Of a stretch of DNA of 64,000 nt, positions 59,528-64,000 are shown one piece after another. Under the pieces are notes generated by a model. That model saw nothing but the letters and a program-made list of their open reading frames with translations. It had not been told where the DNA came from and did not search any database. The position numbers and the translations under genes were made by a program. Source of the stretch: Candidatus Villigracilis adiacens. GTDB lineage: Bacteria > Chloroflexota > Anaerolineae > Anaerolineales > Villigracilaceae. Numbering within the stretch: the first letter of the stretch is position 1; each line of letters opens with the position of its first letter. Location: NCBI GenBank assembly GCA_016703605.1, contig JADJBU010000013.1:13746-77745 (forward strand), in the 5' to 3' direction.

Positions 59528-61528
59528 TTATTTGAAATACTTTTTGATTAATGCGTTTGCATTCTCGCTTAATGTGCTTGACTCTTCTGTAGTTATCAAT
59601 TGATTTGCAAAATTTTTCTCATACCATTTTCTTTTTGCCTGCCATTCGCGTTCGTACGACTCTACGTCAAGCATTCCCAGATGTTCCCAATAATATGTCT
59701 TTTTCTTCCAAGTTATTGTGAAATCTGGCAAGCGTGTCGCTCCATCGGGTGAGCGAAGGGTTTCTTCATATCGAAAGGGAATTCCACGTTCAAAAAGGAG
59801 GTTTGCGATAATCACTTCAGATTTTGAACGAACCCAATCTCCAGAAAGGGATTGGTGAATTTTTTTGCTGGTAAATCTATCAATGCCTAGATACTCTCCA
59901 ATTGCCTGATGAAAATCGCTTGAATTTGTAAATCGATTCAGTAAATCGACAAATTCGTTGAAGTTACCCGTTCGATATTGTTTTTTTGTGTTTACATCCA
60001 GCAAAATTTCTTCCATAAGACCTTGCGGTATTTCTTTTGCCAACGAATTAACAACTAGGCATTTTCCTGGCGCACGAGTCGCCTTGAGTTTCCGTTCTGC
60101 TAACCAGCAATAAATATCACGAACAACATCTTCCTCTCTTTTGCCCGTCTTACGAGCCACTGTTAAAAGCAACCCCAACTTTGAGGCTGAACGATATGCG
60201 TCAAACTCAGGTAGCACTTTATTCTTCTGAATTTCAAAACTATCTAAACTCTGAATCGCTTTGCAAATTGGCGTAATTACCTTGCTGCGCACAAGATAAT
60301 GATAGGCAGATTGTGTTTCTTCGCCTTCATCAAAATAGTTGACTGTTTTATGCCCAACCGCATTGTCTGTCAAAATACGAAATGCCTTTTGTATATCGTC
60401 TTCACCAGGAAATGATTTTTCAATAAAATGGGTTTTGCGCACGTCTACGTTTTTATCCGAGAAATAAAGCACAGCCCAAGAGGGCTTGCCGTCCCTTCCT
60501 ACTCGTCCAATCTGCTGATAGTACTGCTCTGTGGATTCGGGCAATAGATAATGAACTACGCCTCTAATATCAGGAATGTCAATTCCCATCCCGAATGCAT
60601 TAGTGGCAAAAACAGCCATCAAATCCCCGCGCTTAAAACGGTTGATTACATCTGTTTTTTCATCTACAGTTAAGTCGCCATGAAAAAACGCGGCTTTGAA
60701 TTTTCGGTTGACTGCCTCAGCGCTAAGTTCCTCAGTGGATCGCTTACCACGACGGCGATCTACGTACACCAGAATTTTTTCTTTGCGGTGCTTTTCCAGT
60801 AAAGCCCAAAACTGTTCATCTTTATTATCTTCATCAGCCACCTTGATGATTTTTATATCGATTCCAGGGCGAAGCAACATCTCGCTTTGTTTTATGTTTT
60901 CTCCTTTAATATCAAAATCCGAACAGATTTGGACTCGATCTTTTGGATTCAAAGTAGCAGTTAACCCTAAAATCGTGGGTGATTTATCTGATCCAAAAAT
61001 ATTTCTTATAAAATATGGTATCTCTTTATAGAAGGGACGAAAATCCAATCCCCACTGTGAAATGCAATGCGCCTCATCAATAACTATTAGTTTGATTTTT
61101 TCGTGGATGGATTGTAGAACAAACTCCACAAGCCCGTCTGTCGCAAGCCTCTCAGGTGAAAGAAATATAAAGTCGGGAACACGATCTTGATTATATAAGT
61201 CAACTAATTCTCCAAATTGCTCGCGAGTATTAATTCCACTGTGAAGCGTAAACACAGCACATCCATGATTTTTGAGTTTTTGCGCTTGCTCGTCCATTAA
61301 TGCAGTCAAGGGAAAGATAACGACCGTAACGCCTTTTAGGGCTTTCCCAGCAACCCAATAGCACATAGATTTTCCGCTTCCCGTAGGCATTAAGGCAAGA
61401 CTATTCTTTCCATTCAGAACTGACTTGATTACCTCTTTCTGGATAGGATAAAGAGCCTTGCCAACATCGGCAAAGTTTTGATTGAAGGTTTCATCAATGA
61501 GATTGTCAATGCCAATGATTTTCGACAT
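59528..61528 (-). CDS. RecQ-family helicase fused to a PD-(D/E)XK-like nuclease domain
   Basis: A 666-residue protein. Helicase motifs include ALMPTGSGKSMCYW (Walker A, about 43-56), VIDEAHCISQWGLDFRP (DEAH, about 148-164) and YYQQIGRVGRDGKPSW (motif VI). No zinc-binding RQC cysteines or HRDC domain are evident. Instead the C-terminus (about 560-640) has RSKSEVIIANLLFERGIPF, RLPDFTITWKKKTYYWEHLG and a WxxKxxWY tail, a nuclease-like domain also seen on some SF1 helicases. It is visibly AT-rich relative to flanking genes. Its start overlaps the preceding gene by 23 bases, so the two form a unit. Housekeeping RecQ is unlikely. Confidence 0.88.
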   Translation of the reverse strand: MSKIIGIDNLIDETFNQNFADVGKALYPIQKEVIKSVLNGKNSLALMPTGSGKSMCYWVAGKALKGVTVVIFPLTALMDEQAQKLKNHGCAVFTLHSGINTREQFGELVDLYNQDRVPDFIFLSPERLATDGLVEFVLQSIHEKIKLIVIDEAHCISQWGLDFRPFYKEIPYFIRNIFGSDKSPTILGLTATLNPKDRVQICSDFDIKGENIKQSEMLLRPGIDIKIIKVADEDNKDEQFWALLEKHRKEKILVYVDRRRGKRSTEELSAEAVNRKFKAAFFHGDLTVDEKTDVINRFKRGDLMAVFATNAFGMGIDIPDIRGVVHYLLPESTEQYYQQIGRVGRDGKPSWAVLYFSDKNVDVRKTHFIEKSFPGEDDIQKAFRILTDNAVGHKTVNYFDEGEETQSAYHYLVRSKVITPICKAIQSLDSFEIQKNKVLPEFDAYRSASKLGLLLTVARKTGKREEDVVRDIYCWLAERKLKATRAPGKCLVVNSLAKEIPQGLMEEILLDVNTKKQYRTGNFNEFVDLLNRFTNSSDFHQAIGEYLGIDRFTSKKIHQSLSGDWVRSKSEVIIANLLFERGIPFRYEETLRSPDGATRLPDFTITWKKKTYYWEHLGMLDVESYEREWQAKRKWYEKNFANQLITTEESSTLSENANALIKKYFK

Positions 61529-62375
61529 GTTCAGATGTCCATTTGAGAGCGTTTATATCTTCACGATGTTTGTTAGCAACATGATCAAAGAAAACATCAA
61601 GATAAATATAACGATATTCATCATTGAACAATTTGCTGTACGATGGGTCTGCGCTCTTTAGCATTAAGTAGATTTGCAGGGCATAATACGAAAATAACTC
61701 TGGCGGGTAATTATAGTTTTGTTCGCAAGTGCCATATTGTGGACGAACCATTAAGAACTCAGAACCTGCTTCGCCTAAGCCGAAGTCTTTTCGCTCACTG
61801 AGAAAATATAAAGCCCAAACAGAATTCTGGGAGCGATGAGCAAAAGCATGAGGGTATAAACCATACAAGAGACTTGACTGAATACCGAATCCAACAACAC
61901 CCAAACAGGTGTAATCTTCATCAGATAAATCTTCCAATCGAAGATCTTCAAATGACTTGGCGGACTCGTGCCGTTTTGGTTTAAAACTATCAACATAGTT
62001 ATGACCGAAAACGGCTATATTGTATATGGTGACGTACAAATCGCGCCCGACCACAGAATTGAAACTCTTTTTATACTCCTGCATAACTTCATCTTGTGAC
62101 ATCAAACAACGATGAATGATTGGACATTTGGTTCGTGTGTCCTTTTTAAACGCATTTGGGTCAACGTCATACTCTTCGAGTGTTTCAAGGTCAAGATATT
62201 CTTGGTATCTAACTTTTTCTTTTTCATGTTGTTGAATAGCGCTGTTGAACAAATCCTCAGCGTTTTTGCTGAAGGATCGGAAATATTTTGGGAATTGCTT
62301 TTGAATCACAGACAACACATTATTGATGTGTTCAGTTTGGTAAACCTGTTCAGATAATTCTTCACCGAGTAGCAT
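61506..62375 (-). CDS. Unknown protein, partner of the RecQ-nuclease gene
   Basis: A 289-residue soluble-looking protein I do not recognise. Visible features are an N-terminal helical region with acidic and lysine-rich stretches (about 30-75), CPIIHRCLMSQDEV near 88, a central Gly/Tyr-rich segment (LGVVGFGIQSSLLYGLYPHAFAHRSQ, about 170-195) and FFDHVANKHRED near the end. No membrane helix, signal or nucleotide-binding motif is clear. A near-perfect Shine-Dalgarno (ggaggtgata) precedes the ATG. It is AT-rich, overlaps the helicase gene by 23 bases, and starts 15 bases after the Hdr-like stop. A role with the helicase is inferred from this coupling. Confidence 0.75.
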   Translation of the reverse strand: MLLGEELSEQVYQTEHINNVLSVIQKQFPKYFRSFSKNAEDLFNSAIQQHEKEKVRYQEYLDLETLEEYDVDPNAFKKDTRTKCPIIHRCLMSQDEVMQEYKKSFNSVVGRDLYVTIYNIAVFGHNYVDSFKPKRHESAKSFEDLRLEDLSDEDYTCLGVVGFGIQSSLLYGLYPHAFAHRSQNSVWALYFLSERKDFGLGEAGSEFLMVRPQYGTCEQNYNYPPELFSYYALQIYLMLKSADPSYSKLFNDEYRYIYLDVFFDHVANKHREDINALKWTSEHVENHWH

Positions 62376-62390
62376 TTATCACCTCCACTA

Positions 62391-62993
62391 TTACTCTCCC
62401 CTCATTGACCTATCCAACAGTTCCAAAATATCCAACACATCCACATGCTCATTGCCCGTGGACTTGACCGCGTCTGCAAAGCGTGAGACCTCAAACGGAC
62501 AAGCCACCGCCAGCACGTTCGCGCCTGTAGACGCGGCTTCCATCGCGCGTTTTTCGGAGAGGCGCATGGTGGTGTGCTTGGCGGTGAATGAGTCCATCCA
62601 CATGCCGCCGCCGCCACCGCCGCAGCAGTAACCGTTCTCACGGTTGCGCTGCATTTCCACCAACTCCACGCCAGGGATGGCTTCGAGCAGTTTGCGCGGG
62701 GCTTCGTACTCGCCGTTGTGACGTCCGAGATAGCAGGGATCGTGATAGGTGATCTTCTTTTCTACAGAGTTTTTGAGCAACGGCTTGAGTTGGTCAAGGT
62801 AACGCGCAAGGAAGGTGCTGTAGTGAACGACGGGGCGTTCAAAGCCATACTTCGGGTACACGTTCTTGAAGGCGTTCAGTTCATGCGGACCTGTGACAAC
62901 CATCTCGTCCCATTCATATTTATTGAAGGTCTCGATGTTTTGCTCGGTCATCATCTCGAACAGACCCTTCTCGCCAGCCAGGTCGTTGCGAGT
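62391..62993 (-). CDS. HdrB-like CCG domain, 3' part of a frameshifted HdrC-HdrB protein
   Basis: The second half of the protein whose first half is at 62920-63672. It reads RNDLAGEKGLFEMMTEQNIETF, then HDPCYLGRHNGEYEAPRK, NRENGYCCGGGGGGMW and VACPFEVSRFADAV. That is a complete second CCG domain, which in relatives binds a non-cubane FeS cluster. The frame change falls at a GGG run (62994-62996); removing one base joins the halves smoothly. No good start codon exists at the break, so the real product, if made, is the fusion. Its stop is 15 bases before the helicase-module gene. Confidence 0.8.
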   Translation of the reverse strand, partial: TRNDLAGEKGLFEMMTEQNIETFNKYEWDEMVVTGPHELNAFKNVYPKYGFERPVVHYSTFLARYLDQLKPLLKNSVEKKITYHDPCYLGRHNGEYEAPRKLLEAIPGVELVEMQRNRENGYCCGGGGGGMWMDSFTAKHTTMRLSEKRAMEAASTGANVLAVACPFEVSRFADAVKSTGNEHVDVLDILELLDRSMRGE

Positions 62994-63672
62994 CCCGCGT
63001 CGTCTTTTCTTCCTTGCCGAGAATGGCGAAGTCAATGCCGAGCGCGTTGAAGATTCGCGCCGCCGCAGCAGCCGCGTCAATGCCGCGGGGGTGATATGAA
63101 GGATACGAACCGACATACCAAAGCACGCTTACTTTGCGACCCAAATCCTTGATGATCGGCACAGGCACGCCCGCGGACTGTATCCACGCGTCACGTTTGC
63201 GCTGAGGCTGACCGAGCGGGTTGCCGCTCTTGGCGGTGTTCTCGAATGCCTGTTGCAATTCCGCAGGGACAAATTTGCCATCAAGAATCGCCTGCTCGCG
63301 TGCGGCGGGCATGATCTTGACCATGTTCACTTCTTTGGGGCACACGCGCAGACAGTTGGCGCAGGTGGTGCAAAGCCACAACTCGGGCGCTTCGGTCAAG
63401 TCCATGCCTGTTTGGGCGTAACGATAAAGTTTGCGCGGACCGTAATTCCCGACCACATCCACGGGGCAGACGGCGACGCACTTGGCGCACTGATAACAAT
63501 TCGCAAATGATTCCGCGTTGGGGATGTCCGCGATCTTTTCGATCAGTTCGGGCGTGTACTCGAAGATCACCCGCTGCTCGAACATGCGGTTCCAGTGACC
63601 CGAAACGTCCACGCCATCTACGACGATGTTTTCTTTTTCGATTGCAACTGCTTTTTGATACTTGGTCGCCAT
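62920..63672 (-). CDS. HdrC-like ferredoxin domain, 5' part of a frameshifted HdrC-HdrB protein
   Basis: About 225 true residues up to the frameshift near 62995; the last 24 residues before the stop at 62920 are out-of-frame. Two [4Fe-4S] motifs are clear: CYQCAKCVAVCPVD (about 58-71) and CTTCANCLRVCPKE (about 100-113). Then comes the start of a CCG-type domain, SVLWYVGSYPSYHPRG, lacking the usual Cys at the VGC position, and ALGIDFAILGKEEK. The intact protein would be about 427 residues, like GlpC/HdrD-type and sHdr proteins. It starts the visible gene train; anything upstream lies beyond 64000. Confidence 0.82.
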   Translation of the reverse strand: MATKYQKAVAIEKENIVVDGVDVSGHWNRMFEQRVIFEYTPELIEKIADIPNAESFANCYQCAKCVAVCPVDVVGNYGPRKLYRYAQTGMDLTEAPELWLCTTCANCLRVCPKEVNMVKIMPAAREQAILDGKFVPAELQQAFENTAKSGNPLGQPQRKRDAWIQSAGVPVPIIKDLGRKVSVLWYVGSYPSYHPRGIDAAAAAARIFNALGIDFAILGKEEKTTRDSQRPGWREGSVRDDDRAKHRDLQ

Positions 63673-64000
63673 GAATTTATGGTCTCCTGTTTTATTGCTG
63701 CGTAGGGGACGTTCTCTAACGTCCGCCCGTGAGCGGGGCTAAAGCCGCCTGCTCAGTTCGTGAAAATCCTTCGGATTGCTCACGGAGCGCCGAGTCGGTT
63801 TCAACCGACTTCCACGTACTGAGGCGGGATTCATCCCCCGCCGAATCCCATTGCGCGACAAGCCCCGATGGAATGGCAATTCGCCCCGCCGAACCCCCAC
63901 CCGCCACAACCACCATCTCCGCACGACACTTCATCCATCCGAATCTCCGATCTCTAATCTCCAATTACGAATTACTCAACCTGACCGTGGCTGAGCGGGG
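63673..64000. repeat. REP1 plus REP2 copies at the right edge, no supported gene
   Basis: A REP1 hairpin (ggacgttctctaacgtcc near 63702) is followed by an inverted REP2 unit (63730-63860: aagccgcctgctcagttcg, gtcggtttcaaccgac, gcgggattcatcccccgc). The last 100 bases contain gatctctaatctccaatta-type repeats. The minus strand near 63963-64000 could be the 3' end of a further gene, but too little is visible to say. Confidence 0.55.

Noticed and set aside
63963..64000. Possible 3' end of a further minus-strand gene (for example an HdrA-like gene) at the right edge
   Set aside because: Under 15 codons are visible before a stop in any frame, so nothing can be assigned; it would matter for the redox cluster and needs flanking sequence.

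Overview
The window looks like a chromosomal piece of an uncultured-type Chloroflexota bacterium, probably class Anaerolineae. The grounds are the overall gene set, proline/threonine-rich 'PTPTPT' lipoprotein linkers with NBR1-like Ig domains, many short dispersed repeats of kinds common in that class, and frequent leaderless-looking promoters. This is inference; there is no rRNA gene in the window. Most of the sequence is GC-rich. Two blocks are visibly AT-richer and look acquired: a restriction-modification pair (about 10.9-12.4 kb) and a helicase module (59.5-62.4 kb).

Layout. 0-5 kb: Rieske protein (cut by the window edge) and succinate dehydrogenase sdhC-sdhD-sdhA-sdhB, the operon interrupted by a GxxExxY-protein gene between inverted repeats. 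5-14.9 kb: rRNA methyltransferase, sulfurtransferase, MazG, a DUF4143 ATPase, an LLM-class oxidoreductase, an M42 peptidase, a BglII-like restriction-modification system, a thioesterase, a Crp/Fnr regulator and a metallo-hydrolase. 14.9-24.6 kb: tRNA-Arg(CCT), NBR1-Ig proteins, M23 peptidase, lysine 2,3-aminomutase, EamA transporter, a zincin-like lipoprotein, an acyltransferase and several MITE-like elements. 24.6-32.6 kb: a GcvT-like aminomethyltransferase, a second DUF4143 ATPase, two PYROXD2/phytoene-desaturase-type flavoproteins and a frameshifted beta-propeller lipoprotein. 32.6-46.6 kb: a methyltransferase gene remnant, the glyoxylate-shunt pair aceB-aceA, then RadC, acylphosphatase, peptidase MA, an AEC transporter, MiaB, a diguanylate cyclase, a family-4-like uracil-DNA glycosylase without the usual cysteines, and a DUF2270-DUF2179 fusion.

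46.7-63.7 kb is the most interesting part. One long minus-strand gene train reads HdrC/HdrB-like protein, then a helicase module, EtfB, EtfA, a membrane Etf:quinone oxidoreductase-like FeS protein, a REP-associated transposase, two lipoate-carrier (GcvH/LbpA-like) proteins, an IS200-type transposase, lipoate-protein ligase, a fused four-cluster ferredoxin/NrfD membrane protein, and a large molybdopterin oxidoreductase with no Tat signal. Lipoate carriers, their ligase, Hdr-like and Etf proteins plus a cytoplasm-facing molybdoenzyme resemble the parts list of lipoate-dependent sulfur oxidation (sHdr/LbpA with SoeABC). No HdrA is visible and the arrangement is unfamiliar, so I treat it as a candidate new variant. 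An AT-rich two-gene module, a RecQ helicase fused to a PD-(D/E)XK-like nuclease domain plus an unrecognised partner, sits inside this train and is a candidate defence system.

Repeats are a theme. There are two REP-like families, each next to its own Y1 transposase; a third hairpin family; MITEs with direct-repeat flanks; and repeat pieces translated in frame inside real genes.
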